A DNA stretch of 64,000 nt, taken from NCBI GenBank assembly GCA_036874045.1, contig CM072339.1, forward strand, positions 17,119,501 through 17,183,500, written 5' to 3'. Below are positions 21,569 through 34,239 of this stretch, piece by piece. Source of the stretch: Cymodocea nodosa. Taxonomy: Eukaryota; Streptophyta; Magnoliopsida; Alismatales; Cymodoceaceae. The notes under the pieces were generated by a model, which was not told the origin of the DNA, searched no databases, and saw only the letters and a program-made list of their open reading frames with translations. The number at the start of each line of letters is the position of its first letter. The stretch's first letter is position 1. The position numbers and the translations under genes were made by a program.

Positions 21569-23820
21569 ATGGCTATTGGAAATGGTAATTTTTCTTTATA
21601 TGAAGGCCAAAATCTTAATCGTCCTCCTTTATTTGATGGAATACATTTTGAATATAGGAAATATAAGATGACTATTTTTCTTCAAAGTATAGATCATAAG
21701 TTGTGGTTCATGATTTCTAAACCATATACTCTGTTAACTACTCCTTATAATACTTGGACAATTACTAAAAAAGAAAATGAAACTCTGAATGCTAAGGGCT
21801 TAAATATTTTATTTTGTGCATTGAGTTATGAACAGTTCAGTAAAGTGTCGGCATATAAATCTGCTTATGAGATGTGGCATGCATTAGAAGTTTCACATGA
21901 AGGTACTTCTCAAGTTAAAGAGACTAAAATAAACATGTTGATTCATAAGTATGAACTCTATAAGATGCATGAAGACGAAAATGTTTCTGAGATGTTTTCC
22001 AGATTTCTTGATATCATAAACTCTTTAAAATGTTTAGGAAAGAATTTTGAACAGAAGGATTTGGTGAGGAAAATTATCAGATCCCTAAGTTCTAAATGGT
22101 CTCAGAAAGTAATATCAATTGAGGAATCACGAGATTTAAATGTTTATACTATGAATGAACTTATAGGAAATTTAACAGCTTATGAAGTTCAATTAAATGA
22201 ATCACTAAGTCACAACAAACTAAAAATGAAGAAAGAAATAGCATTCGAAATTAATTCAGATTCTGATATATCTACTGATTTTGACGAGGATTTGATTTTG
22301 CTGACTAGGAAATTCAAGAAAGCATGGAAAGCTAGGAAACAACAAAGGAACAAAAATGATAAACCCTCAACGTCAAAATCACTAAATGACAAGAATTCTT
22401 TATCCAGAAAGTATGTATGTTACAACTGTAAGAAACCTAGACATCTTTCTCCAGATTGTCCTATGAGGAAAAATGAAAAGCATAGTAGGACAAATCGAAA
22501 GATGACGGCTTAGAAAACTCAGAAAAAGTTTTACAAGAAAAAGGCTTTGAAGGTCACTTGGGATGACACGTCTGAAGAGTCTGAATTTAAGGAATCAGCA
22601 TCAAAATCTTCACATTCAGAAGGAGAACAAGAGTTAGAAGACGTTGCTCATGTGTGCTTCATGGCAGATGAGTCTGAGGTAATATCTGATCCTGAAAGTC
22701 ATTCAGATTTCAACTTTGATGAACTATTATGTGCTTATCATGCATTATTACAAAAACTTAAAGTATGTAAACTGGAAAATAAGAAAATTAGAAAATCTTC
22801 ATCCATTATGGAAGAAGAAAATTGTTTCCTGTCTACTACTTTAGAAAAGTTTAAATGTGATAATGAAAATCATGCTAGAGATTTGCAAAAATTTAGATTT
22901 AATGAATGTATCTTGCATGAACAAATACAGAATATAAATGCTGAAAAATTAAAGATAGAATCTGAAAATGAAATGTTGAGAAACAATATAAATGAACTTG
23001 AATTAGAGATAGATAAATTAAAACTGAGAGAGCAAGATTTAAATTCTACCATTGAGAAATGAAATTTAACTCAAACTAAGTTAGACAAACTAACTAGTAC
23101 CCCTGCGGTGTCTTATAAATTTGGCTTAGGATTTGATTATCCTGAATATCCTGAATCTCATGCTAATAAAAGATTTATTAGTTGCAGTTCAAGTAAATCT
23201 AAGACTAAAATTCCTTTTATTATGAAACAAGGTAATATGTAGAAGTAGGTACTTCAAGATATGAATCATGTAGTAATAATATAAATCAATGTGATATGTC
23301 AAATTGTACTTCTAACATGACTATAAATGTTTCTAAAAATCTTGTTTCTTGTTCTGGAAATTCAGTTTCTAATGTTTCTAAAATTTCAGACAATTGTAGT
23401 AAACTGAAAATTCAGAAACCTGAGCATGTAATTCAATACACTGGTATTAGACCAATTACTCATTCTACATGTGATAAAACTAAAAATTCTTGAGTAGAAA
23501 AAGATTTTCTATGTACGGAAAATGTTAATATAAGTACAAAATCTTGGTATGAACTTACTGAAATGTATGAGCATGACCGAAATAAATTAACATCTGATAA
23601 AAATCAGTTTGGTCTTGAATATACTACATCTGAAAACAAAAAGAATGATTGTAAAAGCAATAATGCTATATGTGAGTATGAAGGTAATGATAAATCAATA
23701 GTACTTACAACTAATAAGAAAATAAATGATAATGTTAAACTATTTTTAAACAAAAAGAAGAATTATGTGTTTAATGAACTTGGTCCTCAACAACATTGGG
23801 TACCAAGAAAAAGTTTTTCT
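21569..23820 (+). pseudogene. Cop-F gag (long, SIRE type)
   Basis: N-terminal block RPPLFDGIHFEYRKYKMTIF and the MWHALEVSHEGTSQVKETKINML helix region match the plant copia gag domain. The zinc knuckle CYNC..PRHLSPDC lies near 22.42 kb. After it comes an acidic segment and a long coiled coil (22.7-23.05 kb, heptads rich in Leu/Glu/Lys). The end carries NELGPQQHWVPRK, a SIRE-lineage motif just before protease. In the family this forms the particle shell. Broken by several interruptions. Confidence 0.85.
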
Positions 23821-23839
23821 TAATTTGTGTTGTAGGAGG

Positions 23840-25260
23840 AAACAACATCAAAATGAATCTTGGATAGTGGAGCGTCAAGTCACATGACCGAATAGAAAAG
23901 TCTATTACAAAATTTTACAAATACCATGAAAGGAAGTGTAACATTTGGAAACAAAAGCAAAGATAAAATCATAGGTATGGGCAATGTTCAAATAACTCCT
24001 ACTTGTGTTATTTCGAATGTATTATATGTAGAAAACCTAGGATTTAATTTGATGAGTGTCATAAAACTAACTGAAAATGGATATTATGTAGTGTTTGAAG
24101 ATAATGTATGCAAAATAATTGATAAACATATAGATGAAATTAAGTTTATTGCTAAAAGAAAAGGTTTTGTATGTATTTTATCTTTACCTTCTGGTGCAAT
24201 TGATTTAAATTCATGTTTGCTAGTTAAAACTAGTGATGCATATCTATGGTATAGAAGGATTGGGCATATAAATATGAAACTGTTACATAAACTATCTAGA
24301 AAACATTTAGTGAGAGGTTTACCAAAGATTAAATACTCAAAGGACTTTATGTGTGATGCATGTGAATTAGGTAAACTTCACAAAAACTCTTTTAAATCCA
24401 AAACTGATATTTCAAGCAAGAGAGTCTTAGAACTTATACATATGGATCTATTTGGACCAACAAGAATCATGAGTCTTGGTGGTAAACGATATGTATTTGT
24501 TTTAGTAGATGACTTCTCTAGATACACTTGGGTATATTTTCTAGCATCTAAGACAGAATTTTTTGAAAAATTTAAAATGTTTTGCAATTTTGTTCAAAAT
24601 GAGCAGAGTGTCCCTATTCAAAAACTTAGGAGTGAACATGGAACTGAATTTGATAATGATCAAATGGATAACTATTGTAATGAGCATGGCATTGATCACA
24701 GGTTTTCTTTTCCAAGAGCACCGTGTCAAAATGGTGTTGTTGAGAGAAAGAATAGATTACTTCAAGAAATGGCCAAAACTATGTTGAATGAACATAAGTT
24801 ACCTCAATATCTTTGGGCTGAAGCAGTAAATACAGCTTGTTATGTTATTAATAGAAGTCATTTAAGACCTCATGTTAATAAAACTCCTTTTGAAATTATG
24901 TTTAATAGGGTTCCAAAAATTTCCTATATGAAACCATTTGGCTGCAAGTATTTTATTTTAAATACTAAGGATAAAAGGTATAAATTTCAAGCCAAATCGG
25001 ATGAAGGAATTTTTGTAGGTTACTCTACTAGAAGTAAAGCCTATAGAGTATATAACAAGACTTCTAGGACTATTGAAGAAACCCTCCATGTAAGCTTCAT
25101 TGAAAATTCTCTTAGAGAATCTCAATCTAAAGTTGATAATGATGATATGATCAATTTTCCAAATGAGTTAGCGATCAATAGAGAGATTGATGATTTATTT
25201 GAGAAAATCAAAAATATGACCTTAAATGATCAAACTAATGATGAAAGTGATGTACCTTCA
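23840..25260 (+). pseudogene. Cop-F protease and integrase
   Basis: Protease region near 23.86 kb with LDSGASSHMT-like context. The GAG-pre-integrase block is YLWYRRIGHINMKLL, followed by the HHCC end CDACELGKLHKNSF. Integrase core: LIHMDLFGPTRIMSLGGKRY, LRSEHGTEFDN, APCQNGVVERKNR. C-terminal SDEGIFVGYSTRSKAYRVYN block. Order and spacing are normal for copia. Mostly open; part of a broken polyprotein. Confidence 0.88.
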
Positions 25261-25379
25261 GATGTTGATGAGAATATTGGGGAAAATCAAAGAAATTGGC
25301 GTTATTCTTCATCACATCCCATCACTCAAGTCATTGGTAATATTAATGAGGGAGTTAAAACTAGAGCTTCAGTAAATTT

Positions 25380-26943
25380 AAATAGTATGTGTATATTTGT
25401 TTCTATGGTGGAACCAAGGAATATACAAGAAGCATTATTTGATGAAAATTGGATAGTGGCAATGCAAGAAGAACTAAATCAATTCATTAGAAATGATGTA
25501 TGGGAATTACTCTCTCCACTAGAAAATCAGTCCATAATAGGTACAAAGTGGATCTTTAGAAACAAAACTAACGAAACTGGTCAAGTTATAAGGAACAAAG
25601 CTAGATTAGTTGCACAAGGGTATACATAGGAAGAAGGACTAGATTATGATGAAACATTTGCTCCTGTGGCTAGGTTAGAAAGTATTAGAATATTATTGGC
25701 CTATGCTTGTTATATGGATTTTAAATTATATCAAATGGATGTAAATAGTGCATTTCTAAATGGTTTAATTAATGAAGAAGTCTATGTAAAACAACCACCT
25801 GGATTTGAAGATATTAAAAATCCTGACTTTGTGTATAAATTGAAGAAAGCCTTATATGGTTTGAAGCAAGCACCTAGATCATGGTATGAAAGATTGTCTA
25901 CTTTTTTAATAGAAAAAGGCTATATTATGGGAAAAGTGGATCATACTCTATTTATTAAGAGAGATGGTAAAGATCAGATTGTTGTTCAAATATACGTAGA
26001 TGATATAATCTTTGGAGCAACCTCTGATAAGTTGATAGAAATATTCTTTGAAGAGATGACTAATCAGTTTGAAATGAGTATGATAGGAGAACTTTCATAT
26101 TTTTTAGGACTTCAAATTAAGCAAATGGAGAAAGGTATATTTTTAAATCAAGAAAAATATGCAGATGAAATGCTTAAGAAATTTAATTTTAATGATACAA
26201 GGATTCGAGGAACTCCTATGAGTACTACTTTAAAGTTAGATATTCATGACATAGGAAAATCCATAGATCAAAGAAAATACAGAAGTATGATTGGTTCTTT
26301 ACTTTATTTGACTGCTAGTAGACCTGATATTATGTTTGCTGTGTGTGTTTGTGCTAGATTTCAATCTAATCCTAAAGAATCACACTTAATTGCAGTTAAA
26401 AGAATATTTAGATATATACAAGGAACTAAAAATTTCGGACTATATTATTCTAAGGATAGTTCAATAGATCTTATAGGATATACTGATGCTGATTATGCAG
26501 GATCTAAATCTGATAGAAAGAGTACTAGTGGCACATGTCAATTATTGGGAAATAATTTGGTGTCATGGTTTAGTAAAAAGCAGAACTGTGTAGCACTTTC
26601 TACTACAGAAGCTAAATATGTTGCTGCTACACTATGTTGCACTCAGATTCTGTGGATAAGGCAAACTTTAGAAGATTTTGGATTATCTTATGATACAATT
26701 GAAATTTATTGTGACAATAGTTCTACAATAAATCTTTCCAAAAATCCTGTATTACATTCAAGAGCAAAGCATATAGAGGTTAGACATCATTTTCTAAGAG
26801 ATAACATAATTAAAGGAAAAATTAAATTAGAATTTATGTCTAGTAAAAATCAATTAGCTAATATATTTACAAAACCTCTAAACGAAAATACATTCTGCAA
26901 CATTAGATTAAATTTAGGTATTTGTGGGCTATGTGATGTGTAA
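25380..26943 (+). pseudogene. Cop-F reverse transcriptase and RNase H
   Basis: RT blocks: [44 protein letters not shown], catalytic [11 protein letters not shown]. RNase H: YTDADYAGSKSDRKSTSGTCQLLG, LSTTEAKYVA, HIEVRHHFLRD, and the close IFTKPL near 26.88 kb. The 3' non-coding stretch that follows (26944-27357) matches the H fragment tail at 43.39-43.80 kb. Confidence 0.9.
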
Positions 26944-27357
26944 AATGCTTAAACTCCACATAAAAAGATAAATATTATTGATGATGTTGTTCACCTCATA
27001 GATATTATATACTTATTATAAATATGTAAAGTAATATCTAAACTATTGCTTAAGATACTATGTATTTGTTGTAAAATCATAGTAGAATCTTATTGATTTT
27101 AAGTAGTTTATCAATTTTAATGGTTTTTACGATTTTAAGTGGAAGTGTAAATGAAAAACATTAAATACTTCTGACATTCTGAAATTTTGATTAAATGTTT
27201 TCTTTGAATCAAGGAAAATGCATATGATCATGCATAAATTTGATTTAATTGATTAAACTTGTAGAATAAGTTATATGTAACTCATCTTAAACTGTTAATC
27301 AAAAGTATAAGCTTATTGAAACTGATTCATATTCTTAGTACAATCATAGAAGTAAAA

Positions 27358-27424
27358 ATTGTATTTCAGAAAATATTAAAAATACACTATTCACCCCCCT
27401 CTTGTGTAGCCATACGATCCTACA
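27358..27424 (+). repeat. Remnant of the 3' LTR of Cop-F
   Basis: Matches the last ~67 bases of the 5' LTR, ending in ACGATCCTACA next to the TACTG duplication. The junction with upstream sequence falls in a short TGTATTT-type match, consistent with a deletion at microhomology. Confidence 0.85.
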
Positions 27425-27429
27425 TACTG

Positions 27430-28410
27430 AAATGCCAGAAATGTCCTTATCGAGTTTTTCATTTGAGTTCATGGGAGTACCTGCTGCTTTGGATTTATCC
27501 ATACCAAATTTTAAGAGAATCTCTTCGCAAAATTTTTCTTGAGTTAGGAAAATGCCATGCTAAAGTTGATGAATTTTGTAATCCTAGAAAGAATTTTAAT
27601 CTCCCATAAGACTCATCTCAAATTCATTCTTCATTAAGATTTGAAAATCATGACATAGTTTATCATGTGTGGCACCAAAAATGATATCATCCACGTAGAT
27701 CTGAATAATCAACATATGAGAACTTTCTGATTTGATAAATAAAGTGTTGTCTGCAGTTCCTATGTTAAACTGATTCTCAAGAAGGAAACTCTTCAGTTTA
27801 TCATACCATGCACGTGGTGCTTGCTTCAAACCATAGAGAGCTTTATTCAGTTTGTATACATGGTTTGGTCTTTCTTCATCTTCAAAACCTGGTGGTTGTT
27901 CTACATATACTTCTTTCAAAATGCCATTAAGAAATGCACTTTTAACATCCATTTGATAAAGCTTGATTTTCATACTACTTGCAAAGGCAAGAAACATTTT
28001 AATTGCTTCAAGTCTTGCAACAGGTGCAAAAGTTTCTTCATAGTTGATTCCTTCCTGTTGGTTATATCCCTAAGCAACAAGTCTAGCTTTATTTCTGATA
28101 ATACTACCATTATTATCAAGTTTGTTCTTAAACACCCATCTAGTTCCAATAATTGATTTTTCGATGGGCCTTTCAATTAAATTGCAGACTTCATTTTTCT
28201 TGAACTGATTTAGTTCCTCTTGCATGACCATGATCCAGTATTCATCATTGCAGTCATCTTCAATTGTTGAAGGTTCAAGTTTAGACACAAAAGCACAATA
28301 ATTACAAATATTTTGAATTTTTCTTCTTGTTTGAACATCTTGATTTATATTCCCAATAATTTGTCCAATGGGATGTCCAAACTTTGTCTTCCATGCTTTT
28401 TCTGTCACAG
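27430..28410 (-). pseudogene. Cop-B reverse transcriptase
   Basis: Blocks [45 protein letters not shown] and the catalytic [15 protein letters not shown]. The 28.1-28.4 kb part is the integrase-RT linker (FGHPIGQIIGNINQDVQTRR). Cop-F interrupts it at 27424. Broken. Confidence 0.88.
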
Positions 28411-28439
28411 TAGGTGTAGGCAGTGTTGAACTATCCTTT

Positions 28440-29450
28440 TTCTAAGGAATTTTCTGATTTATTAATTCACTTTCACTTTCACTATCTATTTTTAGCCTCT
28501 TCAATTTTCCTACCATGTCTTCATCAAAGAATACATTCATTGACTTTTCTACTCTTCTTTCATGTTCAAAATAGACTCTGTAAGCCTTGCTTCTCAAAGA
28601 GTATCCAACAAGTAGAGTAGGATCAGACTTGACATCAAATTTGTCCTTTTGATCCTTAGTATTAAGCACAAAACATCTTGATCCAAAGACTTTGAAATAT
28701 CCAACATTTGGTATTTTACCATACCATAGTTCAAAAGGTGTCTTATGTAGGATAGGTCTAAGATGAGTTCTGTTTATAGAGTAACATGTAGTATTTACAA
28801 CTTCGGCTCATAAAGACTTTGGTAGATCAGATGCATTAAGAATTGTCCTTGCCATTTCTTGTACTGATCTATTTTTCCTTTCTACAACTCCATTCTGAGC
28901 AGGAGTTCTTGGACATGAGAATTCATGTAGTATGCCAAAAGAATTGCATAATTCTTCAAATTCAAAATTTTCAAATTCACCTCCATAATCACTTCTGATC
29001 TTCTTCACAGTTGATTCTTTTTCATTTTGAATTCTAATACAGAGATGTTTGAATTCATTGCAAGCTTCATTCTTATGTGTTAAGAAAATAACCCAAGTGA
29101 ATCTTGTATAATCATCAACTACCACTAAGGTATATTTTCTTCCTCCTAAACTAGCTGTCTGTGTAGGACCAAACAGGTCCATATGTAATAGATCTAATGG
29201 TTGACGTGTGGCAATGTCTTTAATACTCTTGTGTGTTGATTTCTTTTGTTTTCCAATTATACAGTCACTACATAATTTATCTCTCTTGAATTTGAGGTTA
29301 AGCACACCTCTAACAAGATCATGTTTGGTCAATTTTCTTATAAGTCTCATGTTTGCATGATTTAATCTTTTATGCCATAACCATTCATCTTCATTAGAAG
29401 CAACTAAACATGCATCACTAGATATATTATCACATGGAAATTCCAAAGCA
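28440..29450 (-). pseudogene. Cop-B integrase
   Basis: Blocks LWHKRLNHANMRLIRKLTK, DCIGKQKKS-type finger end, LLHMDLFGPTQTASLGGRKY, IRSDYGGEFEN, TPAQNGVVERKNR, then the C-terminal VGYSLRSKAYRVYFEH. Broken, two or more interruptions. Confidence 0.88.
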
Positions 29451-29574
29451 TAAATTGAATTATTTCTATATCCAGTAAATTTGATTTCATGTGTATCCTG
29501 TTGTAATATAAAACAGTTTTCTACAGTAAAGAGTATACTATAACCTTTGTAACATAATTAACCTACACTTAGCA

Positions 29575-29990
29575 GATTCTATTTTAAACCATTTACATGT
29601 AAGACATTTTCTATTTTTCCATTTTTAGATGCAACATTTCCTATGGCAGTAATTCTACATTTTTCATTGTTACCAAACTTAACAGATCCTGAATTTATTG
29701 ATTTAACAAATTCCAGAAGTCTTTTCTTACCTATCATATGCTTTGAGCATCCACTATCAATGATCCACTTGGATGTTTGAGCTTTCTTGTCCATGTAGTC
29801 CTGCAAATCATGTTGAAATTAAGACTTTTGGTACCCATATCTTCTTGGGTCCATCAGTGTTAGTCATTTGTATATTGAACATGTTGCCTTTTGGTAGCCA
29901 TATAGAAGTAGATCTCTTCTTAATGACAAACACAGTTGTGCCATCTTTGTAAGATCTAATTTTTCCACCACAGTAGGGAGTTTCCTGTGG
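29575..29990 (-). pseudogene. Cop-B protease and gag end
   Basis: SKWIIDSGCSKHMIGKK carries the aspartic-protease DSG triad in its usual copia context. Upstream lies a KKIWVPK motif near 29.84 kb, as expected for SIRE elements. Cop-G is inserted just upstream at 30001. Broken. Confidence 0.82.
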
Positions 29991-30000
29991 TACAACATAC

Positions 30001-30955
30001 TATTGATTTCTTAACGGATCGTTTAGTTAACCTTCTATGACACGATACTAAAACACTCAGCTTTAAACTCACCAATGCTAGGAGTGAAGAGTAAGAGAAG
30101 AAATAATATATAGAAGAAACAAGATTTACGTGGTTCAGCAACAACCTACGTTCACGAAGAGTTGAGGGTTCCTTATGAGCTTCGACACAATCAACCGCAA
30201 TGTTTTACAACATCATAAAGGTTTATATACTACCCAACTTAGGGTTTATAAACCTTTAATTACATACAAGCCATTACAATAGAGAAACAATGCTTCAGAG
30301 AAGAGGCTATTAATTTCGGAGCCTTATCTTCTTAACTCTTTGAAATCTGCAACATTTTGGATAGTTACAAACTTAATTATCCGAAGAGAATATTCTTTCT
30401 GAACGAGCGGTACAGTACTAGGTTAATTGTTCGAGAGATTCGGTATTTCAGATAGTTACTAACTTAACTGTCTGAAAAGTCATTTACTTTTCTCTCTCTG
30501 TCCTTTCGGAAGGTTATGCTGATAACTCATTGAAAATTGCATGTCTTTCGAATAGTTATATCTTAACTATCCGAAAACTCACTTAAGTGTCTTTTTAGGC
30601 ATTTCGGAAGGTTCTGCCGATAACCCTCCAAAAAACTCATGAACTTTGGATAGTTATTGCCTAACTATCCGAAGATCCACTTAAGTCACTGCTTTCCAGA
30701 TACTTGGCTTCTTAACTATCCGAAGATCCACTTAAGTGTCCTTTAAGTCATTTTGGATAGTTACAACTTAACTCTCCGAAATCTTCTGACTTTCGGATAG
30801 TTAACTCAAAGCCTCCGACTTAACTTTTATTTTCGAATACTTAGGTCTGTAACCTACCGAAAATATATAACTGTCGGATACTTACTGTTATCAAGCTTTT
30901 GATTGAACTTGGACTACTTGTGGCATACTCCACACCTGTAATACTTGCCCTAACA
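30001..30955 (-). repeat. 3' LTR of Cop-G
   Basis: 955 bp, same length as its partner. Half of it (30.35-30.88 kb) is a run of TTCGGATAGTTA / TAACTATCCGAA dyads each followed by CCACTTAAGT. A TATATAAACC box is near 30.22 kb (minus strand). Confidence 0.92.
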
Positions 30956-31099
30956 ATCTCTCACTTAGAGTTTGTCACAATGATCAAAAGAAAAATCAAT
31001 CTCTACAAAATCTGTTTACAGATTATTGCAACTACTGCTCAAATAATCATCAACTCTTCATCTCCTTCTACTTTTCAGTTTTTCAGGAGACCAATTAAG

Positions 31100-32690
31100 G
31101 CCATACAGAGCCTTAATTTCTATAGATTTAGAACTTTGGTTAGCATATCTGCTGCATTTTCAGATCTAGCAATCTTCTGAAGATCTAACCTGTTCTGCTC
31201 TATCTCTTCCCTTATGAAATGAAACCTCATTCTCATATGCTTGGACCTTGAATGGAACTTCAGATTCTTAGTTAAATAAATTACACTTTACTTGTCACAA
31301 AATAGAATGCTTCTATTCTATTTGTGCTCTAATTCAGCTAGTACATTCTCTAACCAGATTCTTTCTTTAGTTGCCTCTGCTACTACAACATATTCAACTT
31401 CTATAGTCGAGAGTGCAACAATACTTTGCAACTTGGATCTCCAGCTAATTGCAGTACTTCCTATATAGAAAACATAACTTGAAGTACTCCTGCTTTTGTC
31501 CAACTCTCTTCCTAAATCAACATCACAATAGCCAATCAATTCAACTGGTCCTTTCTTGAAATTTAGATCTACATCTAGGGAATATTTAAGATATCTGAGT
31601 ATCCATAGTACTGCAGACCAATGCTCAGCTCCTGGTTCTGCCATATATCTACTAACCACTCCCACTGCATGAGATATATCAGGTCTTGTACATATCATGG
31701 CATACATTAAATTTCCCACTACTGAAGCATATGGTATTTTAGATATTCTTGTCCTTTTTTCTTTAGTCTTAGCTGACTAATCTTTAGACAACTTGAAGTG
31801 GGGTCCGAGAGGTAGTTCAATCTTCCTCTCATTTGAGACATTAAATCTCCTTAGTACCTTTTCTAGATACTTCTTCTGATTTAATCTCAAAGTGCCTACC
31901 ACTCTATCTCGGATAATTCTCATACCCAAGATTTTCTTGGCTTCTCCCATATTCTTCATGTCAAATTCTTTTGACAGTTGTCTCTTCAATTGCTTAATCT
32001 ATTCCATACTAGAACAAGCAATTAACATATCATCTACATAAATCAGTAGAATAATGAAACAATCATCTAACAGTTTTATGTAGCAGCAATAGTCTATATC
32101 ACATCTTTTGAAGCCTAGGGTATAGATAAAGGTATCAAATCTCTTGTACCATTGTCATGGTACTTACTTCAAACTATACAGACTTTTCAGCAATCTACAA
32201 ACTGTCTTTCTTTTCTTGCCAGTAACTGCAAATCCTTCTGGTTGCATCATGTAAAGTTCTTCCTGCAAATCACCATGTAGGAATGATGTCTTTACATCCA
32301 TTTGCTCTAAGAGCAAATTTCTTGCAGCAACAATGCTTAAGACTATTCTAATAGTATTCATCTTCACAATAGGAGAGAATACTTCTATATAGTCTATATC
32401 TTGAATTTGCTGAAAACCCTTGATGACAAGTCTGGCTTTATATTTCTTGCTGTCATCTGGTTGTTCTTTTATCCTAAACATCCACTTGTTTCCTAGGATT
32501 TTCTTTCCTTCTGGCAAGGAAGTTAGCTCCCAAGTACTATTCTTTTCTAGAGATCTCATTTCTTCTTTCATTGCTAACTCCCATTTATGTGCATCACTTG
32601 CACAGATTGCTTCCTGATATGTTTCAGGTTCACCATCATCCGTCAATAACAGATAATTGAATGATGGTACATACCTTTCTGGTTGTCTGA
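31100..32690 (-). pseudogene. Cop-G RT and RNase H
   Basis: RT: KKILGNKWMFRIKE, LLEQMDVKTSFLHGDLQEELYM, then the catalytic YVDD near 32.03 kb. RNase H: MGNLMYAMICTRPDISHAV, IGYCDVDLG, LSTIEVEYV. Broken, several interruptions. Confidence 0.85.
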
Positions 32691-32999
32691 AGACCCTTCC
32701 AGACCTTCTAAGTTGTCTAGTGACAACTTCATCTTCTTGATCATCTAGATGTTCTTGATGTTCAGCCTCTAGAAGCTGAATTTCTTCTATAGGTTCCTTC
32801 TAAGGTTGTTCAGCATCATTATCTAGATTGATCTCAACAGTACTTCTAGACTGAAGCTTTGACTGTTGTTCTTCTACACTTTCTCTATGCTTAAACATCT
32901 TGGATTCAATGAATATGACATCTTTTGCGTGGATTATTTTCTTGGTTTCTTTTACCCAAAATCTGTAACCAAAATAATCCTTACCGTAGCCAATGAAAT

Positions 33000-33760
33000 A
33001 ACATATCTGTGATTTTTAATCCAACTTGTCTCTTTTGTCACTATTCAAGTGGACAAATGACTTGGATCTAAAGACTTTCAAGTGAGCATAGTTGACCTTT
33101 TTCCCTGTCCACAACTCTTCAGGGTTCTTAAGCCCCATTAGGACGGATGATCCTCTATTTATTAGATAGGCAGTTGTATTAATAGCTTTTGTCGAGAATG
33201 TTTTGGGAAAACCTACATGCAGTCTCATGCATCTTGCCTGTTCATTTAGGGTCCTGTTTATCCTTTCAGCAACTCCATTTTGTTTTGGAGTTCCAGCTAC
33301 AGTCCTCTACCTTCTAATTCCTTGCTCCTCACAGTAAACTTTAAATTCATGGCTATCATATTCTCCTCCATTATCTGACCTGATGGATTTGATTTTTCTT
33401 CCACTCTGATTTTCCACTTCTGCCTTCCATTTCTTGAAGACTTGGAAAACTTCAGACTTCTATTTCAGAAAATAAACTCATACCTTCCTTGTACTGTCAT
33501 CAATGAAGGTGACATAATAGAGAGCACCTCCTAAAGAACTGATAGGGGCAAGCCCCCACACATTTGTGTGAACTAGCTCCAATTTCTGTGACTTAGGATC
33601 ATGAGGATTCCTAGCGAAGCTGACTTTCTTCTGCTTTCCCTCAATGCAATCCTCACATATCCCTAAATTGACATTCTTCAGCTTAGGGATTTTCCCTTCT
33701 GCCACTAAAACTTTCAGTCCATTCTCATTGAGGTGTTCCAATCTTTTATGTCATAAGTCA
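33000..33760 (-). pseudogene. Cop-G integrase
   Basis: Finger end CEDCIEGKQKKVSFA, then LVHTNVWGLAPISSLGGALY, and NTTAYLINRGSS, LKVFRSKSFVHLN in the later part. Typical copia integrase order. The stretch 32.65-33.0 kb is the poorly conserved integrase-RT linker, with nothing else seen. Broken. Confidence 0.82.
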
Positions 33761-33789
33761 GTGTCTTCAGTATCACTGACTACTGCAAT

Positions 33790-34170
33790 GGAGTCATCTT
33801 AATCTGATGTTAAATATAAGGTGTATGTCCTCTGTCCTGAGGCAATAATCCTTGCACCTTTGGTTACCTTCCATTTTCCTGTACCAAAGGCAATCTGATA
33901 ATCATCATTGTCTAGGGAACTTATGGAAATTAATTGCTTTGCAAGATCTGGAACATATCTAACTTCTTGCAATTTCCATATCTCTTGCTTTGTTTTAATG
34001 TGTACCTCTCCAATTCCCAACACATCCAAACTTGTGTTGTTAGCTAGGTACACCCTTTGCACAGGAGTTGCACGATAACTGTGCAACAAATCTTTCCTAT
34101 AGGTAGTGTGGAAAGAAGCTCCTGAGTCCAGTACCCATGAGTCAATTGAACTGTCAACACAGCATACTAG
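33790..34170 (-). pseudogene. Cop-G protease
   Basis: Minus-strand frame near 34.13 kb shows WVLDSGASFHTT, the copia protease signature, followed by VYLANNTSLDVLGIGEV and VRYVPDLAKQLISISSL, the standard protease C-part. Broken. Confidence 0.85.
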
Positions 34171-34239
34171 GACATCATCTGAATCGTAGGAGACAACATT
34201 TGCATCTGCTCCTTCTGATTCCTTCCCTCTGCTGTCTTT

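Larger units (their letters stand above)
19619..27424 (+). mobile_element. Cop-F: SIRE-type copia, nested in Cop-B
   Basis: Plus-strand element with 5' LTR 19619-21369, primer site AGTGGTATCAGAGC at 21370, gag, protease, integrase, RT, RNase H ending at 26943 and a 3' non-coding region. Only the last ~67 bp of the 3' LTR survive (27358-27424). The insertion duplication TACTG is perfect (19614-19618 and 27425-27429). The polypurine tract and most of the 3' LTR were therefore lost by deletion after insertion. The rest is the best-preserved copia in the window, with about four to six interruptions. Family: long-gag SIRE type, same LTR family as the solo LTR at 2530-4220. Confidence 0.93.
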
